A stretch of 64,000 bases of DNA from Streptomyces sp. NBC_00285 (GCF_036174265.1 NZ_CP108055.1:4030001-4094000), one strand, 5' to 3'; shown: positions 36,571 through 44,210, counted from the first letter of the stretch. A program made the numbers and translations. The notes: a model not told the origin generated them from the letters alone.

Positions 36571-37164
36571 GCTGTCGCCCGCAGACGAGCTGTCGCCCTC
36601 AGTCGAACCGTCCTCCGAAGGCACCCTGCGGTAGATGCCCTCGCTCCGCCGCAGATGACACAGATCCACCAGGTACCGCCGCAACGTCACATGGTCGATG
36701 TCGTCGCTGTCCTCGCACCACGCCCGCAGCTTCTCGTTGACGATCCGCTCCGGGTACTCGACGCCCGGCTCGAAGGTCTGCTCGGCGATGTGCTGCAGGA
36801 CCAGCTTCTTGCGGCTCCACTGGGCGGGCAGCCGCACGAGCCGCCCGTCCTGGACGAAGGTCCGCAGCACCGGATCCCCGGCGGCCGGTTCCTCGCCGGC
36901 CCGCTGCTGCCGCGCCGCGTCCCGCGCGTACTCCCGGAACAGGCCGTACGCCACGCCCAGGGCCCCGTCGGCCCCCTCCGCCACCACGCCCTGCTCGCCC
37001 AGCCGGTGCAGCGCCACGGCGGTCTCCCGCGCGGACAGTCCGGCCGCCCGGGCGACCTGCGCGGGGCTGTCGGCGCCCAGGGCAACCGCGGCGAAGGCCC
37101 GCACCCGCTTCTCCTCGGCGAACAGACGGATCACTTGGGCGGCCGGTTCGGTGTCGGTAGCCAT
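36547..37164 (-). CDS. DUF2087 protein with an N-terminal helix-turn-helix
   Basis: 205 residues from ATG 37164. Residues about 15-75 look like a winged-helix region (RVRAFAAVALGADSPAQVARAAGLSARETAVALHRLGEQGVV read as two consecutive halves). The C-terminal half carries the DUF2087 pattern: RLPAQWSRKKLVLQHIAEQ, YPERIVNEKLRAWCE and DHVTLRRYLVDLCHL. The tail is Ser/Asp/Glu-rich. It is probably a transcriptional regulator of unknown target. Confidence 0.82.
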   Translation of the reverse strand: MATDTEPAAQVIRLFAEEKRVRAFAAVALGADSPAQVARAAGLSARETAVALHRLGEQGVVAEGADGALGVAYGLFREYARDAARQQRAGEEPAAGDPVLRTFVQDGRLVRLPAQWSRKKLVLQHIAEQTFEPGVEYPERIVNEKLRAWCEDSDDIDHVTLRRYLVDLCHLRRSEGIYRRVPSEDGSTEGDSSSAGDSSGEPSDG

Positions 37165-37271
37165 GTCCGGAGGCTAGTGGAGCACCCCCCACCGGTCCGA
37201 GCGAATTTCTCTCGCACGCGGAAGCGGTACCCGGGCCTCCTGTTCAAAAAGGGTGATCCCCCCGTGAACGC

Positions 37272-37299
37272 CGTTACCAGGAGTGAGTGGGCGCGTTGA
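37272..37299 (+). promoter_or_regulatory. Candidate sigma-BldN promoter of the chpG-like gene
   Basis: CGTTAC (37272-37277), 16 bases, then CGTTGA (37294-37299). The published BldN consensus is CGTAAC-N16/17-CGTTGA, so this is 5/6 and 6/6 at ideal spacing. The -10 element ends 58 bases before the ATG. Chaplins are known BldN targets in S. coelicolor and S. venezuelae. Confidence 0.72.
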
Positions 37300-37357
37300 A
37301 GGGGGAGTGCGACGGCATGTCCTGCCGCCGCACCCCCCGAGTCAAAAGGAGAACGTG

Positions 37358-37654
37358 ATGTCTCGCATCGCGAAGGCAGCCGGTGTCGCCCTCGGCACCG
37401 GTGCCGTGGTCATCGGCGGCGCCGGCCTGGCGCTGGCGGACGCGGGCGCCCAGGGCGAGGCCGTCGGTTCGCCCGGCGTCCTGTCCGGCAACCTCGTCCA
37501 GGTCCCGGTCCACGTCCCGGTCAACCTGTGCGGGAACACCGTCGACGTGATCGGCCTGCTGAACCCGGCGTTCGGCAACACCTGCGTCAACCAGAGCGGC
37601 CACAAGGGCAACCCCGGCCCGGGTGGACACGGCGGTTACGGCTACGGCCACTGA
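37358..37654 (+). CDS. chpG: Short chaplin with Gly/His tail (ChpG-like)
   Basis: 98 residues from ATG 37358 with AAAAGGAG upstream. A signal peptide (SRIAKAAGVALGTGAVVIGGAGLALA) precedes one chaplin domain: GSPGVLSGNLVQVPVHVPVN, then CGNTVDVIGLLNPAFGNTC with its Cys pair. A tail rich in Gly, His and Tyr (KGNPGPGGHGGYGYGH) follows. Chaplins are secreted amyloid surfactants that coat aerial hyphae and lower surface tension. The place next to melC2 corresponds, as I remember it, to chpG in S. coelicolor. It has its own promoter and terminator. Confidence 0.9.
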   Translation: MSRIAKAAGVALGTGAVVIGGAGLALADAGAQGEAVGSPGVLSGNLVQVPVHVPVNLCGNTVDVIGLLNPAFGNTCVNQSGHKGNPGPGGHGGYGYGH

Positions 37655-37673
37655 TCGTCCGTACCGCGACACC

Positions 37674-37704
37674 GAAGCCCCGGCACCTCGAGCGCCGGGG
37701 CTTC
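37674..37704. terminator. Bidirectional hairpin between chpG-like gene and melC2
   Basis: GAAGCCCCGGC (37674-37684) and GCCGGGGCTTC (37694-37704) form a perfect 11-bp stem with a 9-base loop between two convergent genes. There is no strong T-run on either side. Confidence 0.75.
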
Positions 37705-37742
37705 TGCCATGTCCGCGGTGTCAGCGGGGTCAGCGGGAGGGC

Positions 37743-38609
37743 TCAGGCGTACCGGTAGATCCCGCTGACGTCCTCAAGCTGATCCGGCGTCACGTCCCAC
37801 GGGGGCAGCTTCTCGTTGCGTGCCACGATCCGCTCGTGCTGGTCACTCGCCAGGCCGGGCGGCCTGGCCGGCAGATAACGGGCGCCGGCGTGCCGGCGCT
37901 GCCAGCGATACCAGCACAGGTCGATGAAGGCGTGGTGCATCCAGAAGACGGGGTCGTTGACGGACGCGCCGCCGACCATGGCCCCGCCGACCCAGCGGTG
38001 CACCCGGTTGTGGTTGCGCCAGGCGGCACTTCCCCGCCCGCTCCCCCACCCCTCCAGCTTGTTGCGGAACCCCCGGGTCACCGTCGAGTCCCAGGGCGAG
38101 ACGTCGTAGACGGGGTCGGCGAGCGCCCCCTCCAGCTCGCTCTTCGTCGGCAGAGCGAGGGGAGCACTCACCCGCCCTAGGTCCCGGGTGAGGAACTCCC
38201 CGTCGGTGACGCCCTCCTTGAGGGTCCAGTTTCCGCTCGCGAAGGCGAACGGCCCGGTCATCACCTGCCGGTCCGAGCGCCGCCCGTTGCCGCCGAGGAG
38301 GTCCTTGGTCCAGGGCGCCGACGTCGTCGTACGGTCGCGGGTCCAGTCCCAGTACGGCATGGTCACCGACGAGTCGACCCTGCGCAGCGCCCGCTCCAGG
38401 TCCAGCAGGAAGCGCCGGTGCCAGGGCAGGAAGGAGGGCGCCATGTGGGCCGTACGCAAACCCTCCTCGCCGTCGGAGTTGTAGTACTCGATGTGGGTGC
38501 GCACGAACTGGTCGTACTCACCGCGCCGTTTCACCTCCAGCATCGCCTTCACGAACCGCCGCTTCTCGCCGACGGTCAGTGTGCTGACGTCCTTACGCGT
38601 GTACGCCAT
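37743..38609 (-). CDS. melC2: Tyrosinase MelC2
   Basis: 288 residues from ATG 38609; GGGGGGAG lies upstream. Type-3 copper monooxygenase that oxidises tyrosine to dopaquinone and starts melanin synthesis. The CuA site is seen in THIEYYN, TAHMAPSFLPWHRRFLLDLE (two of its His) and the CuB site in NHNRVHRWVGGAM and VNDPVFWMHHAFIDLCWYRWQ. It has no signal peptide of its own, as usual for MelC2. The start overlaps the melC1 stop region by 17 bp. MelC1 inserts copper and carries the export signal. Confidence 0.93.
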   Translation of the reverse strand: MAYTRKDVSTLTVGEKRRFVKAMLEVKRRGEYDQFVRTHIEYYNSDGEEGLRTAHMAPSFLPWHRRFLLDLERALRRVDSSVTMPYWDWTRDRTTTSAPWTKDLLGGNGRRSDRQVMTGPFAFASGNWTLKEGVTDGEFLTRDLGRVSAPLALPTKSELEGALADPVYDVSPWDSTVTRGFRNKLEGWGSGRGSAAWRNHNRVHRWVGGAMVGGASVNDPVFWMHHAFIDLCWYRWQRRHAGARYLPARPPGLASDQHERIVARNEKLPPWDVTPDQLEDVSGIYRYA

Positions 38610-39075
38610 GGTCTCCCCCCATGTGTTCCTGTTCTCCGTCACGCAGTTCCCGACCGGGACCGAGTTCGTCGACGGCGGCGCGGGCTGCGTCGAGCGGTGT
38701 GGCGTACGACCGGTAGTGGTCGACCATGCTCAGCCAGGTGCCGTCGGCGCGGCGCATCAGGTGCAGGGCCCGTCCGTCGACCGTGACATGCCACCGGGCG
38801 TCGCCGAGGACGCGCCCCGCGGAGGTGGCGGAGGTCCTGATGCCGCGGATGTGGCGGCCCCGGTAGGTCTCGTCGAAGACGATGTCCGCGGGCGGTTCGG
38901 CGGCGCGGATCGCTCGGGTGGCCGCGACGACCGGGACGAACGCCGCGGCGACGGCCACCGGCCCGAACAGCCCGAGCAGCAGGCCCCGCCGGCTCACCCG
39001 GGCGGGCCCGCCTCTCTGCCGTGCCGCCCCCTGGGGCTCCGCCCCCACCGCTGCTCCGCCGACACTCACGACCAT
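38593..39075 (-). CDS. melC1: Tyrosinase cofactor/caddie protein MelC1
   Basis: 160 residues from ATG 39075, CCGGAGGAGC upstream. A twin-arginine signal is clear: VSRRGLLLGLFGPVAVAAAF with a long hydrophobic stretch to residue 53. The mature part shows the MelC1 pattern VFDETYRGRHIRG, WHVTVDGRALHLMRR and YRSYATPLDAARAAVDEL. In Streptomyces MelC1 forms a complex with apo-tyrosinase, delivers copper and takes the enzyme through the Tat pathway. Overlap with melC2 indicates translational coupling. Confidence 0.92.
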   Translation of the reverse strand: MVVSVGGAAVGAEPQGAARQRGGPARVSRRGLLLGLFGPVAVAAAFVPVVAATRAIRAAEPPADIVFDETYRGRHIRGIRTSATSAGRVLGDARWHVTVDGRALHLMRRADGTWLSMVDHYRSYATPLDAARAAVDELGPGRELRDGEQEHMGGDHGVHA

Positions 39076-39155
39076 TGCTGCTCCTCCGGTTCGGTTTTCC
39101 GTACCGGTAACCGCCGCACCCCCCTCTCGGTCACCGTCGAAGGGCCGCGAAAACC

Positions 39156-39187
39156 GACGGGCCCGGGCAGAAGCGCCCGGGCCCGTC
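39156..39187 (-). terminator. Rho-independent terminator after the 39201-39713 gene
   Basis: GACGGGCCCGGGC (39156-39168) and GCCCGGGCCCGTC (39175-39187), 13 perfect pairs, 6-base loop. Read on the minus strand it is followed by GGTTTTCGC. It separates the secreted-protein gene from the melC1 promoter. Confidence 0.85.
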
Positions 39188-39200
39188 GATCAGGTCGGTC

Positions 39201-39713
39201 CTACAGGCCCGGGCCCGTCACCAGGTCCGCGCCCGGGACCGTCTGGAGAACCGGGGCCAGGATGCCCACCTGGGGGAGCTTGGCGTCCGGGAGTCCGTAG
39301 TTGTCGGGGTTGGGCGCGGTGAGCGGGGCGTCCACGTCCAGGCCGGGAGCCAGGGTCCGCAGGTCGGAGGCCGGGGCCGCGACGCCGACGTGGTCGAAGT
39401 CGTCGCCGAGGATGTGCGGCAGCGGGGCGTGCAGGCCCGCGCCGGGCAGCGCACCGCCGACCGGCACCTGCGGCAGCACCCGCTCGGGGATGAGCCGCCC
39501 CTCGACGTACTGCGGGCCCTCGGGCGCGCCGGGCGTCAGCAGCGGAAGTTCCGCACCGAGCTTCGGCAGCTGCATGTTGAGGGAGTTCTCGACGCCCTCC
39601 AGCGGCACGGGGACCGGAACCGTGCCCACCGCGACGGCGGGGGTGGCGGCGCCCACCGCGGCCGCTACGCCCGTGATGACGGCGGCAATGGTTCCTCGGG
39701 TGGTCGACTTCAT
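39201..39713 (-). CDS. Small secreted protein of unknown function
   Basis: 170 residues from ATG 39713. The N-terminal signal peptide is clear (IAAVITGVAAAVGAATPAVA, cleavage about residue 28). The mature part is Pro- and Leu-rich without Cys: VPVPVPLEGVENSLN, LPKLGAELPLLTPGAPEG, LPQVPVGGALPGAG. I do not recognise a domain. A BldN-like promoter lies upstream and a terminator behind, so it is a single-gene unit within the chaplin/rodlin region. It may be a sheath or matrix component; that is inference. Confidence 0.8.
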   Translation of the reverse strand: MKSTTRGTIAAVITGVAAAVGAATPAVAVGTVPVPVPLEGVENSLNMQLPKLGAELPLLTPGAPEGPQYVEGRLIPERVLPQVPVGGALPGAGLHAPLPHILGDDFDHVGVAAPASDLRTLAPGLDVDAPLTAPNPDNYGLPDAKLPQVGILAPVLQTVPGADLVTGPGL

Positions 39714-39760
39714 CTCAGGTACGGTGCCTTTCGGGAATCAGGAATCGGGAATCGGCAAGC

Positions 39761-39788
39761 TCAACGTCCTTCTCCCGTAACGATTCCG
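39761..39788 (-). promoter_or_regulatory. Candidate sigma-BldN promoter of the secreted-protein gene
   Basis: On the minus strand CGGAAT (39788-39783), 16 bases, CGTTGA (39766-39761). The -10 is a perfect match to the BldN consensus, the -35 is 4/6. The distance from the -10 to the ATG is 47 bases, the same as in the rdlA-like gene. Confidence 0.5.
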
Positions 39789-39844
39789 GGCCTGAGACCA
39801 GTACAAGATTCCCCCGTCTGCCGCAGTAATAGGACGTACGGCAA

Positions 39845-40429
39845 TCAGCTCGTCCAGAAGTCCCACCAGCGCGTCAGGATCAGCATCCCGACGATCCCGA
39901 TGTGCAACAGCGGTGGCACCCAGGCGAATTCGGCGAAGAACGTCCTCGCCCCGCCCGGTGCGGGCAGGAACCCACCGCGCACGGTGAACGACGTCACGCA
40001 CCAGAACATGACGATCGTGGCGACCCACGCCAGACAGCACCACAGGCACAGCGCGTTGATCCGGTACAGCGACTCGAACTGGAGCCACGACACGAATCCG
40101 ACGCCGAACACACAGCCGGCGTTGAACGTCAGCCAGTACCAGCGGGGAAAACGCGCGCCGGCCAGCAGACCGACGCCCACGCAGATCACGACGGCGTAGG
40201 CGGCCAGGCCCAGCATCGGGTTGGGGAACCCGAAGGCCGAGGCCTGGTCGCTCTTCATGACGCTGCCGCAGGACACCACCGGGTTCAGGCTGCAGCCCGG
40301 GGTGAAGTCCGGGTCCTGCAGCAGTTTGAACTTGTCGAGGGTGATCACCCAGGCGGCCCACAGTCCGGCGGCCCCTGTGATCACCAGCAGTGTGGCGAAC
40401 CCGCGACTGCCGCCTGCGGTCCGATCCAT
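39845..40429 (-). CDS. Vitamin K epoxide reductase (VKOR) family thiol oxidase
   Basis: 194 residues from ATG 40429. About four or five helices: FATLLVITGAAGLWAAWVITL, MLGLAAYAVVICVGVGLLAGA, WLTFNAGCVFGVGFVSWLQFE, LAWVATIVMFWCVTSF. The loop Cys pair is in CSLNPVVSCGSV and the CxxC active site in NALCLWCCL, as in bacterial VKOR that reoxidises DsbA-like proteins with quinone. No fused thioredoxin domain. Its start overlaps the previous stop by 4 bp. It could supply oxidising power for disulfides in exported proteins; chaplins nearby each have a Cys pair. Confidence 0.87.
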   Translation of the reverse strand: MDRTAGGSRGFATLLVITGAAGLWAAWVITLDKFKLLQDPDFTPGCSLNPVVSCGSVMKSDQASAFGFPNPMLGLAAYAVVICVGVGLLAGARFPRWYWLTFNAGCVFGVGFVSWLQFESLYRINALCLWCCLAWVATIVMFWCVTSFTVRGGFLPAPGGARTFFAEFAWVPPLLHIGIVGMLILTRWWDFWTS

Positions 40430-40926
40430 CAGCCGCGCAGGTTGCGGGGCGAGAGCACGATGTGCGCCGCCTCGTTCAGCGTCTCCTCGGAACCCGCGAA
40501 GGCGGCCAGTGCCTCGGGGTCGACGGGCTTGCCGGGCTCGGCCTCGGGCCAGGGTCGGGTGGTGAACACGAAGTAGCAGAAGCCGCGTTCCTCGACCGCC
40601 GCGAGCCACTCGGGCGGCGGGACGCACTGGGCGTTGAAGCCCGGCATGGTGACGACGGCGGTGCCGGCCTCGACGAGCAGGCTGACCGGGAGGCTGGGCC
40701 GCGCCTTGCCGTCGACGAGGTCGCCGCCGACGGGCAGGCCGTTGTTCTCCAGCAGTGCCTCGACGGCGGCCGTCGAGCCCTCCGGGCCGGCCACGCCGTC
40801 GCCGAGGGAGTAGGCGAGGAGGTAGGGCATGTCGCCGTCGGGGGCTTCGCCGCTCCAGGCCATCACGACCAGCGTCCCCAGATCTGGGGCGTGGAAGGGT
40901 CGGGTTTCGCTTGAGGTTGAGGTCAC
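40429..40926 (-). CDS. Conserved small protein of unknown function
   Basis: 165 residues from GTG 40926 with AAGG upstream. Sequence such as LGTLVVMAWSGEAPDGDMPY, LLVEAGTAVVTMPGFNAQC and FCYFVFTTRPWPEAEPG looks like a compact alpha/beta cytoplasmic protein. It may belong to a Streptomyces-restricted DUF (possibly DUF5949; from memory, unsure). Translationally coupled to the VKOR gene through a 3-bp overlap. No function can be given. Confidence 0.75.
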   Translation of the reverse strand: MTSTSSETRPFHAPDLGTLVVMAWSGEAPDGDMPYLLAYSLGDGVAGPEGSTAAVEALLENNGLPVGGDLVDGKARPSLPVSLLVEAGTAVVTMPGFNAQCVPPPEWLAAVEERGFCYFVFTTRPWPEAEPGKPVDPEALAAFAGSEETLNEAAHIVLSPRNLRG

Positions 40927-41035
40927 CGCGTGACCTTATCGACGCACCGGAAGGCCGACGGCTGCCTTCTCACCCGACCGGGCGATCGCCCGCGTCCGCT
41001 CCACACGAACGAGGGAAGCACGTCGAACAGGCTGA

Positions 41036-41070
41036 CAGGACCGGTCTCTTGCGGTGTGACACCGGTCCTG
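41036..41070. terminator. 10-bp inverted repeat behind a small secreted-protein gene
   Basis: CAGGACCGGT (41036-41045) and ACCGGTCCTG (41061-41070), perfect arms around 15 bases, directly downstream of the minus-strand gene ending at 41088. No T-run follows on the minus strand, so it may be a weak terminator or an operator. Confidence 0.45.
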
Positions 41071-41087
41071 ACGGCACGAGAGGAATG

Positions 41088-41375
41088 TCAGCTCTGAAGC
41101 GGAAGACCACCGAGAAGACCGCCTGAGTTCAGGGTGGTGGTCGCGCCCTTCACGGTGTTGAGCACGGAGTCCTTGTTCTCGGTGTCGAGCGCGTCCGACT
41201 GGTGCTGCAGCGGCATCGCGTCGCCGGGCTCGAGCCGACCGCTGGTGAGCGTGTTCACGGCGCCGTTGAGGCTGGTGGGCGTGAGGTCGGCGGTGTCGTA
41301 GGCGAACGCGGGCGCGGCGGCACCGGCGAGGGCCAGGGAACCGGCAACTACGGCGGCGGCCTTCAGGGACTTCAT
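41088..41375 (-). CDS. Small secreted protein
   Basis: 95 residues from ATG 41375 with AGAAAGGAACCC upstream. The signal peptide KSLKAAAVVAGSLALAGAAAPAFA is followed by YDTADLTPTSLNGAVNTLTS and ends in a Gly/Leu-rich tail (TTTLNSGGLLGGLPLQS). No Cys. No known domain. The position between melanin, chaplin and VKOR genes suggests a spore or aerial-hypha surface role, without direct proof. Confidence 0.78.
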   Translation of the reverse strand: MKSLKAAAVVAGSLALAGAAAPAFAYDTADLTPTSLNGAVNTLTSGRLEPGDAMPLQHQSDALDTENKDSVLNTVKGATTTLNSGGLLGGLPLQS

Positions 41376-41491
41376 CGGGTTCCTTTCTGTCGGCAACTCA
41401 CGTCACCGGAGGGAATTCGGACGTCGTGCCCAACGATCTCTGTCCGATACGGAAACCCCGCGCGCAGTAATTGGGCTTTCATGAAAAAGCC

Positions 41492-41524
41492 GTTGCGCCG
41501 GCCCCCGGAAAGGGCCGGCGCAAC
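41492..41524 (-). terminator. Rho-independent terminator after the LPTSS-repeat gene
   Basis: GTTGCGCCGGCCC (41492-41504) and GGGCCGGCGCAAC (41512-41524), 13 perfect pairs, loop CCGGAAA. On the minus strand it is followed by GGCTTTTTCATG, a classical T-run. Confidence 0.92.
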
Positions 41525-41547
41525 GAAACGGTTCGAACACATACGCC

Positions 41548-42345
41548 TTACGACACCGGCAGCAGACCCGAGGTCGGCAGCGAACTCGTCGGGAGCGAGC
41601 TGGTCGGCAGGGAGCTGGTCGGGAGTGAACTCGTGGGCAGCGAGCTCGTCGGCAGGCTGGGCAGACTCGGCAGTGCCGGCAGCCCGGGCAGGTTGGGGAG
41701 CGGCAGCTTCCCGCCCAGCAGTGTGGCGGCGAGGACGTTGACCAGCCCGGTCAGCACGCCCGTGACCGCCGGGACCACCTGTGTGACGTCGCCGGAGGTG
41801 ACGGCCTTGAGCAGCGTGTCGACCGCCTTCTGGAGAGCGGCCAGCGAGTCGGCGACGAGGTCGGCCGGAAGCATCGCGGACGAAGCCGCCGAAGCCGCCG
41901 AGGCCTTGGAGTCGTCGGCGCTCTTCGTGAGCGAGGGAAGCGCCGGAAGCGTACTCGTGGGCAGCGAACTCGTCGGCAGCGTAGGGGCCGGCGGGGCCAC
42001 GGGTACCGCCGGCGCCGCCGGAGCCGCGGCCGAGACCTTGGCGATGGCGTCCTTCACGGCGTCACCGAGCTTGGTCGCCTCCTCGGGCGAGAGCTGGCCG
42101 CTGTCGGCCTTCAGTACGGCGTTGAGCAGATCGGTGACCGGGGTGAGCACCGCGCCGAGGTTCCCGAGGCCCTGGACCTGGGCGAGGAGCGCGTCCGCAC
42201 CGGGAACGGGCGCCCGGGAGGCGGCCTGGACGCGGGCCCGAGCCGTTTCGGTCTCGGCCGCCGCCGCGGCCGGTCCGGCGAGCCCCAGCAGAAGGGCGCC
42301 GCAGAGGGCAGAGGAGGCGATACGCCGGGCGGGCAGACCACGCAT
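41548..42345 (-). CDS. Secreted protein with C-terminal LPTSS pentapeptide repeats
   Basis: 265 residues from ATG 42345; GAAAGGAAC is the ribosome site. Signal peptide (RIASSALCGALLLGLAGPAAAAA) to about residue 30. A helical part with LAQVQGLGNLGAVLTPVTDL and LVADSLAALQKAVDTLLKAV follows. The C-terminus holds six near-perfect copies of LPTSS after LPALPSLPS, and a degenerate set (LPTSSLPTSTLPALPSL) lies at about residue 130. The underlying DNA is a 15-bp tandem repeat (about 41560-41650). No Cys, no sorting signal. Function unknown; the Leu-Pro-Ser/Thr stretch may associate with the hydrophobic sheath or wall. Confidence 0.8.
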   Translation of the reverse strand: MRGLPARRIASSALCGALLLGLAGPAAAAAETETARARVQAASRAPVPGADALLAQVQGLGNLGAVLTPVTDLLNAVLKADSGQLSPEEATKLGDAVKDAIAKVSAAAPAAPAVPVAPPAPTLPTSSLPTSTLPALPSLTKSADDSKASAASAASSAMLPADLVADSLAALQKAVDTLLKAVTSGDVTQVVPAVTGVLTGLVNVLAATLLGGKLPLPNLPGLPALPSLPSLPTSSLPTSSLPTSSLPTSSLPTSSLPTSGLLPVS

Positions 42346-42543
42346 GGGTGTTCCTTTCGAGCACGAGGGATCTTGTGTCCACCGTGGAAGCGCCCACCGC
42401 GCTCTGCAACCGAGCGAATACGCCACGCAATCACGTCCGCCGCGTCAACCTTGCGTTCCCCCTGGTGAGGGCCATGTCAAGCGCAGCCGACCACATCGGG
42501 CCCCCGACCCCCATTCGGGGCAACGGGCCGAAGGAAACGAGAA

Positions 42544-42584
42544 CCGGCCGGGCTCCCGTGATGGAGTCACGGGAGCCCGGCCGG
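42544..42584 (-). terminator. Strong terminator after the chpF-like gene
   Basis: CCGGCCGGGCTCCCGTGA (42544-42561) and its perfect complement (42567-42584) make an 18-bp stem with loop TGGAG. Minus-strand reading continues into GGTTCTCGTTTCC. Confidence 0.9.
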
Positions 42585-42604
42585 CAAAGGGGACGACGTT
42601 GACG

Positions 42605-42844
42605 TCAGTCGTTGACGCAGGTGTTGCCGAACGCCGGGTTCAGCAGGCCGATCACGTTGACCGTGTTGCCGCAGACGTTGACCGGGATGTGAACCGGAAC
42701 CTGGACGACGTTGCCCGACAGCACACCCGGGGAGTGGGCGGCGGCGGCCTGCGCGCCGGAGTCGGCGACGGCGAGGCCGGCGCTGCCCGCAACGGCGGCG
42801 GCAGCAACAGTCGTCAGGGCCAGGCCCTTCGCAATACGCGACAT
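42605..42844 (-). CDS. chpF: Short chaplin (ChpF-like)
   Basis: 79 residues from ATG 42844, with GGAGCACCTCCCC reading on the minus strand. Signal peptide to about residue 27 (LALTTVAAAAVAGSAGLAVA), then the chaplin domain HSPGVLSGNVVQVPVHIPVN and CGNTVNVIGLLNPAFGNTC, ending VND. Both Cys are present. It is a secreted amyloid surfactant of aerial hyphae and spores. Its position after the MelC region recalls chpF of S. coelicolor (from memory). A BldN-like promoter and a strong terminator frame it as a single gene. Confidence 0.9.
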   Translation of the reverse strand: MSRIAKGLALTTVAAAAVAGSAGLAVADSGAQAAAAHSPGVLSGNVVQVPVHIPVNVCGNTVNVIGLLNPAFGNTCVND

Positions 42845-42901
42845 GGGGAGGTGCTCCTTGGGGTTGACACAAACATCCGGGCGGGGATGCCCGGCGCTGT
42901 G

Positions 42902-42929
42902 TCAACGCGCGACGCGCCCGCGGGTTGTG
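42902..42929 (-). promoter_or_regulatory. Candidate sigma-BldN promoter of the chpF-like gene
   Basis: Minus strand: CACAAC (42929-42924), 16 bases, CGTTGA (42907-42902). The -10 is a perfect consensus match, the -35 is 4/6. The -10 overlaps GTGTCAAC (42899-42906), whose inverted copy GTTGACAC lies at 42863-42870 in the leader. Confidence 0.6.
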
Positions 42930-43101
42930 CCCCCAATGGGGTGATCTCACGAGAGCCGCGACTCCGCCATTCCGACACACTTGTCGCCTTTCAGCTGATT
43001 AATACGGATAGCGACTAGTGTTGCGGACCTCCTGAAACACCCCTATAGCCAGCTCGTCGCACCCATAGGGGCCCGTACTTTCCGGAAGGGCAACGCCGGT
43101 C

Positions 43102-44160
43102 ATGCCTAAATCCCCGGGTCCGCTACTGCGTCGCACCCTGGCGGTCTCCCTGGCCCTCCTCGCCGTAGCCGCCGCGCCGCCCGCGCCGCCCTCGCCGGAG
43201 GGGCAGCGCATCCCGTTCGCCGAGCGCCACCACGCGCTCCAGCACGGCGGCATGGTCCGCGCGGCCAACACCTCGATCAGCTGCCGTACGACGGCGGCCG
43301 CCTGCTCTGCCGCCCGTGAGGGCCGGGCCGTCAACGGCGACTTCGACATGTTCTACGTGGACGTCGACAGCGACCCGAACACCTACAACTCCTCCCGCGC
43401 CGAGGTCCGGCTGCCTGCGGGCTCCCGGGTGACGTACGCGCGCCTGTACTGGGGCGGCAACCTCAAGGTGGGCGAGCAGAAGCCGCCGAAGGACAACGGG
43501 CGGGTGCTCGTCGCCGAGCCGGGCGGCCAGTACAAGGAGGTCCTCGCCGACACAGTCGTGGGCCACCGGGTGGCACAGGGCGCGGACGCCTTCCAGGCCT
43601 CGGCGGACGTCACGAAGCTGGTGCGCGCGAGCGGTTCGGGTCTGTACACGGTGGCCCAGGTCAATGTGGCGATGGGCAGGTCGGTCGCCGGCGCCTGGGG
43701 CGGATGGACGCTCGTGGCGGCGTACGAGAACCCGCGCGAGCCCCTCAGACACCTCGTGCTCTGGGACGGGTTCGACACACCGGCCGCCGGCGTCGGGGCG
43801 ACGATCCGGGTGCCCTTTCCGAAGGGGGCCACGGGCCGCGTCGGGCTCGTCGCGTACAACGGCGACCGCGGCCGAACGGGTGACTCGTTCACTCTTTCGA
43901 CGGACGGCCGACCGGGGGGACCCCTCACCGACACCGCCAACCCCCGTACAGACGTACTGAATTCGACCATCAGTGAGCCCGGACCTGCCCCTGCACGGCG
44001 TGAGCCCTCGTACTCGAACACCCTCGGCTACGACTCGGATGTGTTCGATCTCGGCAAGGCGCTCGGGTCCGGTGGTGACCAGCTGGCCTTCCGGCTCGTT
44101 TCCCAGCGCGACGCGGCGTGGACCGGTGTGCTCTTCGCCGCCGTCGATGCCCGCAAATGA
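43102..44160 (+). CDS. Secreted beta-rich protein of unknown function
   Basis: 352 residues from ATG 43102; the nearest GGAAGGGC is rather far (about 13 nt), so the start is not certain. A signal peptide (LLRRTLAVSLALLAVAAAPPAPP) leads a large extracellular domain seen in many Streptomyces secreted proteins: VRLPAGSRVTYARLYWGGN, ASADVTKLVRASGSGLYTVA, GAWGGWTLVAAYENPREPLR and VRDLVLWDGF-like strands. Two Cys occur early (SCRTTAAACSA). No anchor. It is the last gene before the polysaccharide cluster and may belong to it. A 7-bp inverted repeat (CCCCTAT 43040-43046 / ATAGGGG 43065-43071) lies in the leader. Confidence 0.8.
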   Translation: MPKSPGPLLRRTLAVSLALLAVAAAPPAPPSPEGQRIPFAERHHALQHGGMVRAANTSISCRTTAAACSAAREGRAVNGDFDMFYVDVDSDPNTYNSSRAEVRLPAGSRVTYARLYWGGNLKVGEQKPPKDNGRVLVAEPGGQYKEVLADTVVGHRVAQGADAFQASADVTKLVRASGSGLYTVAQVNVAMGRSVAGAWGGWTLVAAYENPREPLRHLVLWDGFDTPAAGVGATIRVPFPKGATGRVGLVAYNGDRGRTGDSFTLSTDGRPGGPLTDTANPRTDVLNSTISEPGPAPARREPSYSNTLGYDSDVFDLGKALGSGGDQLAFRLVSQRDAAWTGVLFAAVDARK

Positions 44161-44210
44161 GGCGCGTTCCCGCCCCTCTTGAGCACCACCCGTGAGCGAG
44201 GAAACCGCGC

